Part shown: positions 7,143 through 14,823 of the stretch, one piece after another | Numbering within the stretch: position 1 is the first letter of the stretch | Layout of the letters: each line of letters opens with the position of its first letter | From: Panacagrimonas sp. | GTDB taxonomy: Bacteria; Pseudomonadota; Gammaproteobacteria; Nevskiales; Nevskiaceae | NCBI GenBank assembly: GCA_021773655.1 | Contig: JAJFJX010000446.1 | Span: forward strand, 1 to 26,560 | Direction of reading: 5' to 3' | Length of the DNA stretch: 26,560 bases | The notes under the pieces: generated by a model | Told to the model about the DNA's origin: nothing | The model's input: only the letters and a program-made list of their open reading frames with translations | The model's database searches: none | Translations under genes and position numbers: made by a program

Positions 7143-9761
7143 ATGCAGATCGTAAAGCCGAATTCACTGGGCCTGTCATTCCGGCCGATCGAGTATCGCA
7201 AGCGTTTCGGCCTGTGCATTTCTGGCTATCTGCACCTGCCGATGGATCAGGGCGAGGCAGGCCGGCTGTGGTCGGAGGCCTCGATGTGGAACCTGATCAC
7301 GCAGGAGATGGCGGTGCCGCTGATCGACGAGGGCGTCTCCAAGCGCACGCCGGAGTTCCTCGTCCACGGCCATGCCTACCCGACGCCGGACCGAGCCGAT
7401 GCCGTGGCCGTTCGCGTCCGCCTCGCCGATCGCGAGAAAACCCTCCTGGTGTTCGGAGATCGCTACTGGGACGGGCGCAGCGCAATGGGCCCCGCACCGT
7501 TCGAGAAAATGCCCCTGGGCTGGGACCGCGCCTATGGCGGACCGGACTTCGCGGAGAACCCGGTCGGCAGAGGGCGCGCGGATGTCGACGGCGTGCGCTG
7601 GCTGCCCAACCTGGAACTGCCGGACTCGCGCCTGAGCAAACCCGACCAGGCGATCGTGCCGGCGGGCTTCGGCGCACTGGACGTGCTGCTACCGCAGCGC
7701 GCCCGGCATCGGGGGACCTACGACGAAGCCTGGTTCAAGGAACATTCGCCGGGCTTCGCGCCGGACCTGAGCTGGAAGCACTTCAACATGGCCCCGCAGG
7801 ACCAGTGGCTGGGCGCGCCGCTGCGCGGCGACGAATCCTATCTGCTGGAGAACCTGCATCCCGCGCGGCCGCTGATCGAGGGCCAACTGCCGGGTTTCCG
7901 GGTCCGCACCTTCGTGACCCGGCAGCCCGAGCCCGGCAGTGAGGCCGCGGGTCCGATGCGGGAAGTGGCGATGGACCTGACCACGGTGTGGTTCTTTCCT
8001 CACGCCGAGCGGATCATTCTGGTGTTTCACGGCCTGACCGAGTGCAGCGAGGATGACGGCAGCGACATCACGCAGATCCTCGGCGCCGTGGAACACATCG
8101 GCGAACAGCACCGCAAGACCGACGAACACTACCTGGCCGCGCTGGATCGTCGCAGCTCCGGGCCCGACGCCGCCCTGTTCTCACTGTGCGAGGTCGATTT
8201 TCTGCCCGAAGGGGTCGATACCACCGACCCGTCGATGGAGGCGGCCGCGGCCAGTCTGAAGCCGGAAGGCCTCAAGGAAGATGCAACATTCCGACGTGCG
8301 ACCATCGACGTCGAAGTGGCGCGGGACCAGGCGCGCGCGCAGGGCAAGGACCCGGACGCACTGGGCATCAGGATGCCGGCGCGTGAACAACCGCCCAAGC
8401 CGGCCGAGATGCCCGCCTACGTCGAGCGCGTGCAGAAGGAGCTCGAACAGCAGCGCTGGGCCACCGTGGAGCAACTCGTCGGCCAGCTTGAAAAAGCCTT
8501 CGATGCACTCAAGCAGATCAAGGCAAAGGACCTGGACCCCGCCGATCTGGTGCATCGAGGGCCGCCGGCGTTCAGGGCGCAACAGAAGCTGCAGGAACTC
8601 CAAACGCTGCATGCCCGATCCGGAAAAGCCTGGGACCGCACCCGACTGGAGCCGAAACTGCGCCTTGCTGAACTGGCCTCCCGCTACGACTACCTGCGCA
8701 TGGCGCACATGCAACCGCCCGCCCGCCCGATGACCGAGGCGACTTCGATGGAACGCCGCGAGGAACTGGAGTTCCTGCTGGCCGGCGGCTACCGGAACTG
8801 GACCGGCATGGACCTGACCGGCGCCGATCTGTCCAACCTCGACCTGCGCGGCGTGAACCTGAGTGACGCCTGGCTGGAGAGCGCCAACCTGGAGAACAGC
8901 AACCTCTCCCGCGCCACGCTCAAGGGCGCGGTGCTGGCGCACGCCAATCTTGCCGGGACGCTGTTGATTCGCGCCGACCTGTCCAATGCCAACCTGGGGT
9001 CGGCGCGCATTGACCGAACCGTGTTCGATCAGGCCACGCTCGACAAGGCGGTGCTGATGCGCGCGCAGATCAGCGGCGCGACATTCCGCGGCGCATCGAT
9101 GGTCAGCGCCGACCTGATGGAAACCCGCTGGACCCGCACCGATCTGGCCGGAGCCGATCTGTCCGGAGTGATCTTCCACAAGCTGGACCTCAAGGGCTGC
9201 GACTTCAGCGGCGCACGCTTCAACGCGTCCAATTTTCTCGAGTGCGACCTCGAGGGCGTCAGCTTCCGCGCCGCCAATCTGGCGACAGCCAATTTCGTCA
9301 CCTGCAAGGCCTCGCGTGCCGCTTTTGCCGAAGGCGACCTGCAGGGGTGCGTGTTCGTGCAGCGCACCGAACTGCAGGAGGCGGATTTCTCCGGCGCCAA
9401 CCTCAAGGGCGCCAACCTGGGCGATTGCAATCTCTCCAGTGCCAGGCTGGTGAAGGCGATCCTCGACGAAGCCAACCTCAGCGGCGCCAACCTCGGCGGT
9501 GCCGATGCACGACTATCCAAGATCAAGGGCGCACTGCTGCGGCGGACCAATCTGAGCAATGCACGCCTGGCCGGGGCCGATCTCAACGGCGCGATCCTGC
9601 ACAACGCGGACCTGCGCGGGGCCGACCTGCGCGACGCCCACCTGTTCGGTGCCGACCTGTCGCGCGTGATTCTCGACACCAACGCGCGCCTCGAAGGCGC
9701 CGTGCTGGAGCGCGCACGCATCTACCCGCGCCGCCGGCCACCGGCCGGAGCCGCCGCATGA
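7143..9761 (+). CDS. DUF2169 domain protein with C-terminal pentapeptide repeats (T6SS cargo-loading accessory)
   Basis: The 872-aa product begins MQIVKPNSLGLSFRPIEYRK, the typical opening of DUF2169 proteins, which are commonly found beside vgrG and PAAR genes as effector-delivery accessories. The DUF2169 region spans about residues 1-370 and includes WNLITQEMAVPLIDEGVSKR and KMPLGWDRAYGGPDF. A helical, charged linker (~380-540) joins it to a long pentapeptide-repeat region (~550-860) with many A(N/D)LXX units such as LTGADLSNLDLRG. Such repeats fold as a right-handed quadrilateral beta-helix. The product is probably cytoplasmic: no signal peptide or membrane segment is seen. There is an 81-bp gap after vgrG, and no clear ribosome binding site precedes the ATG, but the family-typical N-terminus fixes the start. 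A chaperone or adaptor role is inferred from family context. Confidence 0.92.
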   Translation: MQIVKPNSLGLSFRPIEYRKRFGLCISGYLHLPMDQGEAGRLWSEASMWNLITQEMAVPLIDEGVSKRTPEFLVHGHAYPTPDRADAVAVRVRLADREKTLLVFGDRYWDGRSAMGPAPFEKMPLGWDRAYGGPDFAENPVGRGRADVDGVRWLPNLELPDSRLSKPDQAIVPAGFGALDVLLPQRARHRGTYDEAWFKEHSPGFAPDLSWKHFNMAPQDQWLGAPLRGDESYLLENLHPARPLIEGQLPGFRVRTFVTRQPEPGSEAAGPMREVAMDLTTVWFFPHAERIILVFHGLTECSEDDGSDITQILGAVEHIGEQHRKTDEHYLAALDRRSSGPDAALFSLCEVDFLPEGVDTTDPSMEAAAASLKPEGLKEDATFRRATIDVEVARDQARAQGKDPDALGIRMPAREQPPKPAEMPAYVERVQKELEQQRWATVEQLVGQLEKAFDALKQIKAKDLDPADLVHRGPPAFRAQQKLQELQTLHARSGKAWDRTRLEPKLRLAELASRYDYLRMAHMQPPARPMTEATSMERREELEFLLAGGYRNWTGMDLTGADLSNLDLRGVNLSDAWLESANLENSNLSRATLKGAVLAHANLAGTLLIRADLSNANLGSARIDRTVFDQATLDKAVLMRAQISGATFRGASMVSADLMETRWTRTDLAGADLSGVIFHKLDLKGCDFSGARFNASNFLECDLEGVSFRAANLATANFVTCKASRAAFAEGDLQGCVFVQRTELQEADFSGANLKGANLGDCNLSSARLVKAILDEANLSGANLGGADARLSKIKGALLRRTNLSNARLAGADLNGAILHNADLRGADLRDAHLFGADLSRVILDTNARLEGAVLERARIYPRRRPPAGAAA

Positions 9762-10828
9762 CCGCCACCGGTCCGCTGGACACCAAACTGCTGGCCTACG
9801 CCGTCACATTCGGCGAGCAATTGCTGGGACGCGATTTTCGAGGCGCGAATTACCACGAGGCCTATCTTGCGGGCGGCGTGTTCAGCGAGTGCGACTTCTC
9901 CGGCGCGGATCTGAGCGGCGCCGATCTTCGCGAGGCGGTGTTCGATCAGTGCAACTTTGCCGGTGCCGACCTGGAACGCGCCAGCCTGCGCAAGGTCACC
10001 TTCAACCGCTGTTTTCTGGCCGATGCCAACCTGCATCGCAGCCATCTGCCCGGCGCGACTTTCTCCGAATGCGTGCTGGAGCGTGCCCACCTGGCCGGCA
10101 CCGACCTGTCGATGGCTGTGTTCTCGCAGTGCAACATGGACGCCGCACAACTGGCGTTTGCGAACATGGAATCGACCACGTTCAGCAGTTGCAGCCTCAA
10201 ACAGGCCTGCATGGACGACACCCGCTGGATACACGCGGTGATCTACGAATGCGACATGAGCGGGCTGAGCTGGGAACGGGCGCGCATGAAACGGACGACG
10301 TTTTCCAAGACCGAGCTCAAGGCGCGGCGCTTCGACAGCCTGCTGCTGGAGGGCTGCCAGTTCAACGACACCACCCTGGATGGTTCGAGCTTTGCCGGCG
10401 TTGCGATGAGACAGTGCAATTTCACCGGCTCGTCGCTGGACGGCTGCGATTTCACCCGCGCCCAGGCGCCCAATGCACTGTTCTGCAAGGTGCGGGGCGA
10501 GAAGGTCCGGTTTGCCGGCGCCAACCTGCAACAGGCTCTGTTCACCGCCGCCGAACTGCCCGGCGCCATTTTCGACCTGTGCAACCTGCACCAGACCCAT
10601 TTTGCCGGCGCCCGCCTGGCCGGAGCGCAGTTCCGACAGGCCGATCTGACCTATGCCGATTTCAGCCAGGCCGATCTGGCGCAGGTGGACGCCACGGAGG
10701 CGATCATGTTTCGCACCATCCTGCACGGCGCGGGCACCATCGATGCCCGCTTCAGCGACCGCGCCCGTGCGCTGGAGACCGATCCCAAAAAGGCGCAGGC
10801 TGATGCTTGGCAGCCGCCGCGCGCCTGA
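9758..10828 (+). CDS. Pentapeptide-repeat protein
   Basis: The start codon overlaps the upstream stop in an ATGA, so translation is probably coupled to the DUF2169 protein. The 356-aa product is almost entirely pentapeptide repeats from about residue 25 to 345. Central positions are mostly Leu or Phe, as in FSECDFSGADLSGADLREA, predicting a continuous right-handed beta-helix. It lacks a DUF2169 domain, and its repeats use more F/C/N residues (QCNF, ECDM, NFTG) than those of its neighbour, so it is not a simple recent duplicate. Pentapeptide proteins with DUF2169, DUF3540 and DUF4150 partners recur in T6SS spike loci, and a scaffold role in cargo loading is plausible. A DNA-mimic role of the MfpA/Qnr kind is possible for the fold but not supported by context. 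Confidence 0.9.
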   Translation: MTATGPLDTKLLAYAVTFGEQLLGRDFRGANYHEAYLAGGVFSECDFSGADLSGADLREAVFDQCNFAGADLERASLRKVTFNRCFLADANLHRSHLPGATFSECVLERAHLAGTDLSMAVFSQCNMDAAQLAFANMESTTFSSCSLKQACMDDTRWIHAVIYECDMSGLSWERARMKRTTFSKTELKARRFDSLLLEGCQFNDTTLDGSSFAGVAMRQCNFTGSSLDGCDFTRAQAPNALFCKVRGEKVRFAGANLQQALFTAAELPGAIFDLCNLHQTHFAGARLAGAQFRQADLTYADFSQADLAQVDATEAIMFRTILHGAGTIDARFSDRARALETDPKKAQADAWQPPRA

Positions 10829-10862
10829 GGCCATGACCCAATATCCATCTGCGGAGACTCCG

Positions 10863-11537
10863 ATGAGCCCGACCCTTTCCACCCTCGCCCGACCCCGGTC
10901 CGCCAAGCCGGGGGCGATCAATCGCATGCGCGCGGCACGACCGATCCCGGCGACCCATTGCGTCGGAATTGTCACCGCGCTCACGGGCGACGGCCTGACC
11001 GTCAGCAGCGGTGGCCTGCAGGCGCCGGCCCGACGCGCCGCGAGTTGCCTGCTTGAGGTCGCCATCGGTGACACCGTCGCATGCCTGCAGGTGGCCCCCG
11101 ACCAGTGGTGGATCCTGGCCGTGCTGCAACGAGAGGACGGCGTTGAAAACGTGCTGCGCTGCCAGGGCGACACGCGCTGGGAAATCACCGACGGCGCCCT
11201 CGAATTCCGGGCGCAGTCGGTCGGCGTCCGCAGCGAGCAGTTCCGCGTCGACACCCAGGACGCCGAGTTGAGCGCCGACCGTGCGCGAATCGTCGGCCGC
11301 GAGCTCAGCCTGGTGGGCGCCACCCTCAAAGCGGTGGGGACGGTCCTGAGCACGGTGTTCGAGCGCGTTTCTCACTTCAGCCGCCAGCACTCCCGGCGGA
11401 CCGAGGGCATCGACCGCGTCAGCGCCACCCACCTCGAACAGCAGGCCGACCAGCTGCTGCGCCTGTCCGGCGAACACGCCCTGATCAACGGCGACAAGCT
11501 GGTCAAGACCCGCGGCAGCCAGATCCACTTCGGCTGA
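10863..11537 (+). CDS. DUF3540 domain protein (T6SS spike-associated)
   Basis: The 224-aa product matches the DUF3540 pattern: a short beta domain with ARRAASCLLEVAIGDTVACL and WWILAVLQRED, then a C-terminal run of alternating hydrophobic strands (LEFRAQSVGVRSEQFRVDTQ) ending in a helical segment and KTRGSQIHFG. The order OB-like domain then beta-strand repeats resembles the VgrG needle, so it may form a spike-like element; that is inference. The start at 10863 is preferred because GGAG (10852-10855) lies 7 bp upstream; an in-frame ATG at 10833 would add 10 residues and has no such site. It sits between the pentapeptide gene and the DUF4150 gene in a compact operon. Confidence 0.85.
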   Translation: MSPTLSTLARPRSAKPGAINRMRAARPIPATHCVGIVTALTGDGLTVSSGGLQAPARRAASCLLEVAIGDTVACLQVAPDQWWILAVLQREDGVENVLRCQGDTRWEITDGALEFRAQSVGVRSEQFRVDTQDAELSADRARIVGRELSLVGATLKAVGTVLSTVFERVSHFSRQHSRRTEGIDRVSATHLEQQADQLLRLSGEHALINGDKLVKTRGSQIHFG

Positions 11538-11562
11538 ACGCTGAAAACTTCAGGAGCCCCAC

Positions 11563-11964
11563 ATGTTTGCCAACTGCCAGCTGATGGGAACCGACATGGC
11601 GTTCCCGGACGTGTGCCTGACACCCGCACCGCCTGCGCCCGCCCCGATTCCAATCCCCTATCCCAACGTCGCCATGGGGCCGATGGCCATTCCCAATGTG
11701 CCCAATGTGCTGATCATGGGGGCGCCGGCGCACAACATGGCCACGACGATCCCGATGACCAATGGCGACAACCCCGGAGTCGCGCTGGGCGTTGCATCCG
11801 GCACCGTGATGGGTCCCAGCCGGCATCTCACCGGTGCGTTCACGGTCCTGATCATGGGCATGCCGGCCACCCGCCTGACCAGCATGTCCCTGCAGAACAG
11901 CACCAATGCGCCGGGTTGCCGCATCGTGCCCAGCCAGCCGCTGGTGCTGCTCCTGGCGCCCTGA
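11563..11964 (+). CDS. DUF4150 (PAAR-like) protein
   Basis: The 133-aa product is a PAAR-like spike tip candidate. It has a Pro-rich N-terminal segment (PDVCLTPAPPAPAPIPIPYP) followed by VPNVLIMGAPAHNMATTIPM and LIMGMPATRLTSMSLQN, which is the usual DUF4150 layout. DUF4150 and PAAR domains cap VgrG and recruit effectors, often as the N-terminal domain of a toxin. Here the protein ends right after the domain, so it would be a stand-alone tip with no fused toxin. AGGAG (11552-11556) lies 6 bp before the ATG, a strong ribosome binding site. Only 3 bp separate its stop from the next gene. Confidence 0.87.
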   Translation: MFANCQLMGTDMAFPDVCLTPAPPAPAPIPIPYPNVAMGPMAIPNVPNVLIMGAPAHNMATTIPMTNGDNPGVALGVASGTVMGPSRHLTGAFTVLIMGMPATRLTSMSLQNSTNAPGCRIVPSQPLVLLLAP

Positions 11965-11967
11965 GGC

Positions 11968-12291
11968 ATGTTGCACGTAGAAGTGGTTGCCATCGACGGC
12001 ACCGCGCCGTTGCCGCCGGTCGCGATAGTGATCGGCGCCGAAGGCGGCACCATCGGCCGCGGTCCGGACAACGTGCTCAGCCTGCCCGATCCGCAGCGGA
12101 CGATCTCCAGGACCCAGGCGCAGATTGCGGTGCGTCAGGGCGTCATCAAACTGATCAGCCGCGGTACCAATCCGCTGCTGCTGGAAGGCGCAGCCCTGGT
12201 GATGGGGGAGGAAATCCCGGTCGAACACCCTGTGGTGATCGAGATGGGCGCCTATCATCTGCGCCTCACACCGCAGAACGCGGCCGCCTGA
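11968..12291 (+). CDS. Small stand-alone FHA domain protein
   Basis: The 107-aa product is a single forkhead-associated domain. It shows the phosphopeptide-binding loop GGTIGRGPDN and the second loop QRTISRTQAQI, and ends with the TNPLLLEGAAL strand. It is visibly similar in order and sequence to the N-terminal FHA domain of the next gene (both have VEVV.I.G, GGTIGRG and GTNPL), so the two probably arose by duplication. In the second loop the usual SRxH has Gln in place of His. The conserved Arg and Ser that contact phosphothreonine are kept, so binding may still occur. It starts 3 bp after the DUF4150 stop. Its partner is unknown; a phosphothreonine on a T6SS component is a reasonable guess. 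Confidence 0.82.
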   Translation: MLHVEVVAIDGTAPLPPVAIVIGAEGGTIGRGPDNVLSLPDPQRTISRTQAQIAVRQGVIKLISRGTNPLLLEGAALVMGEEIPVEHPVVIEMGAYHLRLTPQNAAA

Positions 12292-12415
12292 TGGCAAGCT
12301 CCACGGGGGGCAGGCTCCGGCCCAGACCGGCACCGGCACCGGACGTGCCGGGGTCACCGTCTGATTGGAGTCAACGTAAACTGCGGACACAAAACGTAGC
12401 AGGGGGAAGCGCAGC

Positions 12416-14233
12416 GTGATCACGGTCGAAGTCGTCAGGATCGAGGGTCGGCCACCGTCCACACCACAGTCCATCAGCTTCGACGAAGCCGGCGGCACGA
12501 TCGGCCGCGGAGGCGACTGCACGCTGGTGCTGACCGACGACAAGCGCTCGGTATCGCGTCTGCACGCCAAGCTCGAATACGACGGCCAGCAGTTCACCAT
12601 CACCGATCACGGCACCAACCCCTTGCGTGTCAACGGCAGCGTCGTCGGCAAGGGCAATTCCATCGCCGTAAAGGGCGGTGACCAGCTGAGCATCGGCCCG
12701 TTCGAACTGGAGATCCACAGCGGCGCCGCGCAAGCACCCACGGTGGCCGACGGCCTGTTGTCGGACACCCCCGCGGCCCGCCCGCCGCCCGGCAGCGGCA
12801 CGGGCAACCCGTTCGACGACCTTCTCGGCGGCGCGCGCGCGGCGCCTGACGCGCCGTCGCCATCGTCTTCGGATCCTTTTGCCGACCTGGGCTTTTCCGC
12901 CACCCCTGCACCCGCACCGAGCCCGGCACCGACGCCCGGGCGCTCGCCGACGCCGCCCGGCGGCCTGCCCGACGATTTCGACTTCATGGCAGCGCCGACA
13001 CCGGAGCCCGATCTGCCCGGCAGCGGCGAGCTGCCCGACGACATCTTCAGCGGCCTGCATTCCAGTCCCGGGGCCCCCGGTGAAGGCAGCCTGGACGCGA
13101 TGTATGGACTGACACCCGGCGGCGGTTCCGATCCGTTCAAGGACAGTCCGCTGGCCAAGCCCGCGGCAGCGCCGGGCAGTCACGAAAGCGGGCTCACCCA
13201 GTGGCTGGGCAGCCCGCGCAAGGCGGCCGATCAGGACTCGGTTTCGGACCAGGTGCCGGAACTCAATGCGCCCTTCCCCGGCACCCCGTCCCGGCCGGCG
13301 CCGAAGCAGACCGGGACCGGGCCGTCGTCATCCCCGGCGCCCACCGACCCGACTCCGGCACCCCCGGCGGGTGCAGACCTGCCGGAGCTGGACCTGGATC
13401 TGGACAACCTGTTCGGAATTCAGTCCGGACCGGCCGCTCCCGAGCCGGCACCGCCGCCAGCGCCGACTCCGGCGCCAGCCCCGGAGCCGCTCAAGGAGGT
13501 CGCGCCAGTCCCCAGGACACCGCCACCGCGGCCCGAACCCAAACCCGAGCCCCCCCCTACACCGACGCCACCACCGGCACCACCGCCACCGGCGGCCACG
13601 CCTGCATCGACCCTTGCCGCGGCGCCGGCCGATCAGGCCGAACTGCTCGACGCCCTGGTGGCTGGCCTCGATGCCCAGGATCTGAAGATCGAGGCCTTGT
13701 CGCCGGAACTGATGCATCGACTCGGTCGCCTGCTGCACGAAGCCACCGACGGCACCATCGCACTGCTCAACGCACGTGGCACGGTCAAGCGCGAGATGCG
13801 GGCAGACGTCACCATGATCGCCAGCGGCCGAAACAATCCGCTCAAGTTTTCGCCGGACGCCAAGCTTGCGCTGCGCTACCTGTTCGGCCCGGCCATGCCC
13901 GGCTTCATGGAGGCCGAAGAGGCCATGCGTGATGCCTACGGCGATCTGCGCTCGCACGAATTCGGTTTCATGGCCGGCCTGCGCGCCGCCCTGTCCGGCG
14001 TGCTCAAGCGCCTGGACCCGGCACAACTCGAGGCGCGCATTCCGGAGAAGGGGGGACTGTCGATGCTGGCGGGCAATCGCAAGGCCAGACTGTGGGATCA
14101 GTTCGGCGAACACTATCGCCAGGTTGCGCTGGAGGCCGAGGAAGATTTTCACGCACTGTTCGGACGCGAGTTCCTGCGCGCATACGAAGAGCACATCGCA
14201 GCGCTGGAACGCCAGCGGCGCAAGAACCCTTAA
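12416..14233 (+). CDS. tagH: T6SS-associated FHA domain protein TagH (Fha/ImpI)
   Basis: TagH-type proteins are cytoplasmic scaffolds of threonine-phosphorylation control of T6SS assembly. The 605-aa product starts at GTG, preceded by AGGGGGA about 8 bp upstream. Residues ~1-100 are an FHA domain with GGTIGRGGD, SVSRLHAKL and HGTNPLRVNG, carrying the full GR/S/H set. Residues ~105-400 are a disordered Pro/Ala/Gly/Asp-rich linker. The C-terminal ~200 residues are the conserved TagH domain: ALVAGLDAQDLKIEALSPEL, NPLKFSPDAKLALRYLFG, EAMRDAYGDLRSHEFGFMAG and EEDFHALFGREFLRAYEEHI. The gene opens the tagH-tssJ-tssK-tssL-tssM-tagF run, after a 124-bp gap in which I find no convincing promoter. No PpkA kinase or PppA phosphatase gene is in the window. 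Confidence 0.93.
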   Translation: MITVEVVRIEGRPPSTPQSISFDEAGGTIGRGGDCTLVLTDDKRSVSRLHAKLEYDGQQFTITDHGTNPLRVNGSVVGKGNSIAVKGGDQLSIGPFELEIHSGAAQAPTVADGLLSDTPAARPPPGSGTGNPFDDLLGGARAAPDAPSPSSSDPFADLGFSATPAPAPSPAPTPGRSPTPPGGLPDDFDFMAAPTPEPDLPGSGELPDDIFSGLHSSPGAPGEGSLDAMYGLTPGGGSDPFKDSPLAKPAAAPGSHESGLTQWLGSPRKAADQDSVSDQVPELNAPFPGTPSRPAPKQTGTGPSSSPAPTDPTPAPPAGADLPELDLDLDNLFGIQSGPAAPEPAPPPAPTPAPAPEPLKEVAPVPRTPPPRPEPKPEPPPTPTPPPAPPPPAATPASTLAAAPADQAELLDALVAGLDAQDLKIEALSPELMHRLGRLLHEATDGTIALLNARGTVKREMRADVTMIASGRNNPLKFSPDAKLALRYLFGPAMPGFMEAEEAMRDAYGDLRSHEFGFMAGLRAALSGVLKRLDPAQLEARIPEKGGLSMLAGNRKARLWDQFGEHYRQVALEAEEDFHALFGREFLRAYEEHIAALERQRRKNP

Positions 14234-14263
14234 CCTGCTCGACCCTGCGACCTTCCAGCCGAC

Positions 14264-14770
14264 ATGATGATCAGACTTCCAACCCTTCGCCTGCACGTAG
14301 CCTGCATTGCCGTGCTTGCGGTTGCCGGCCTGTCCGGCTGCTTCGGCGGCGACAAGCCCAGCGAGCCGATGCCGGCGCGCCTGGACGTGGCCACCATCGC
14401 CGATGCGCAGATGAATCCCGACCTCGATGGCAGGCCCTCGCCGCTGCTGATCCGCCTGTACGCGCTGCGCGCCAAGGACAGCTTCGAGGCTGCCGACTTC
14501 TTCGCGCTCTACGACAAGGACGAACAGGTCCTGGGCGGCGATCTGGTCAGGCGCGAGGAATTCATCCTGCAGCCGGGGCAGACCCAGGTGCTGCCGCGCG
14601 AGTACGCGCCGGACGTCGGCTTCATCGCCGTGATGGCCGCCTACCGCGACGTCGAACGCTCGACCTGGCGCAGCCTCGTGCCGCTGCCGGCGGGCGCCAC
14701 CGGCGTGCTCGCGATCAATGCAGGCGCCAGCGCCATCACCCTGTCGCACGAAACCTCAGACAGTAAGTAG
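14264..14770 (+). CDS. tssJ: T6SS outer-membrane lipoprotein TssJ
   Basis: TssJ anchors the TssL-TssM membrane complex to the outer membrane. The 168-aa precursor has a hydrophobic signal segment ending in the lipobox LSGC, with the lipidated Cys at residue 26. The mature part keeps family features: LLIRLYALRAKDSFEAADFF, ALYDKDEQVLGGDLVRREEF, a Pro/Gln loop (LQPGQTQ) and IAVMAAYRDVERSTWR. Two ATGs are adjacent (14264 and 14267); either gives the same mature protein. The gene lies 30 bp after tagH and 53 bp before tssK. Confidence 0.94.
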   Translation: MMIRLPTLRLHVACIAVLAVAGLSGCFGGDKPSEPMPARLDVATIADAQMNPDLDGRPSPLLIRLYALRAKDSFEAADFFALYDKDEQVLGGDLVRREEFILQPGQTQVLPREYAPDVGFIAVMAAYRDVERSTWRSLVPLPAGATGVLAINAGASAITLSHETSDSK

Positions 14771-14777
14771 TAAATGA

Positions 14778-14791
14778 CGGGTCTGCACCCG
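14778..14791. repeat. Small inverted repeat between tssJ and tssK
   Basis: CGGGT (14778-14782) and ACCCG (14787-14791) can form a short hairpin with loop CTGC in the 53-bp gap. There is no T tract. The same 13-mer CGGGTCTGCACCC recurs at 24983-24995 before corB. It might tune translation or transcript processing, but chance is possible. Confidence 0.35.
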
Positions 14792-14823
14792 AAGCCAACT
14801 GAATCGACCCGGATCCCCACACC

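Noticed and set aside
9722..11353. 543-codon open frame on the minus strand
   Set aside because: Antisense to the pentapeptide and DUF3540 genes; the apparent repeats mirror the pentapeptide codons.
12292..12415. Promoter in the gap before tagH
   Set aside because: TTGGAG is present, but no acceptable -10 follows at the right spacing, and no sigma-54 GG/GC pair fits either.
12880..13620. Pro/Ala-rich repeats resembling a tandem repeat array
   Set aside because: This is the low-complexity linker of TagH between its FHA and C-terminal domains, normal for the family; units are irregular.
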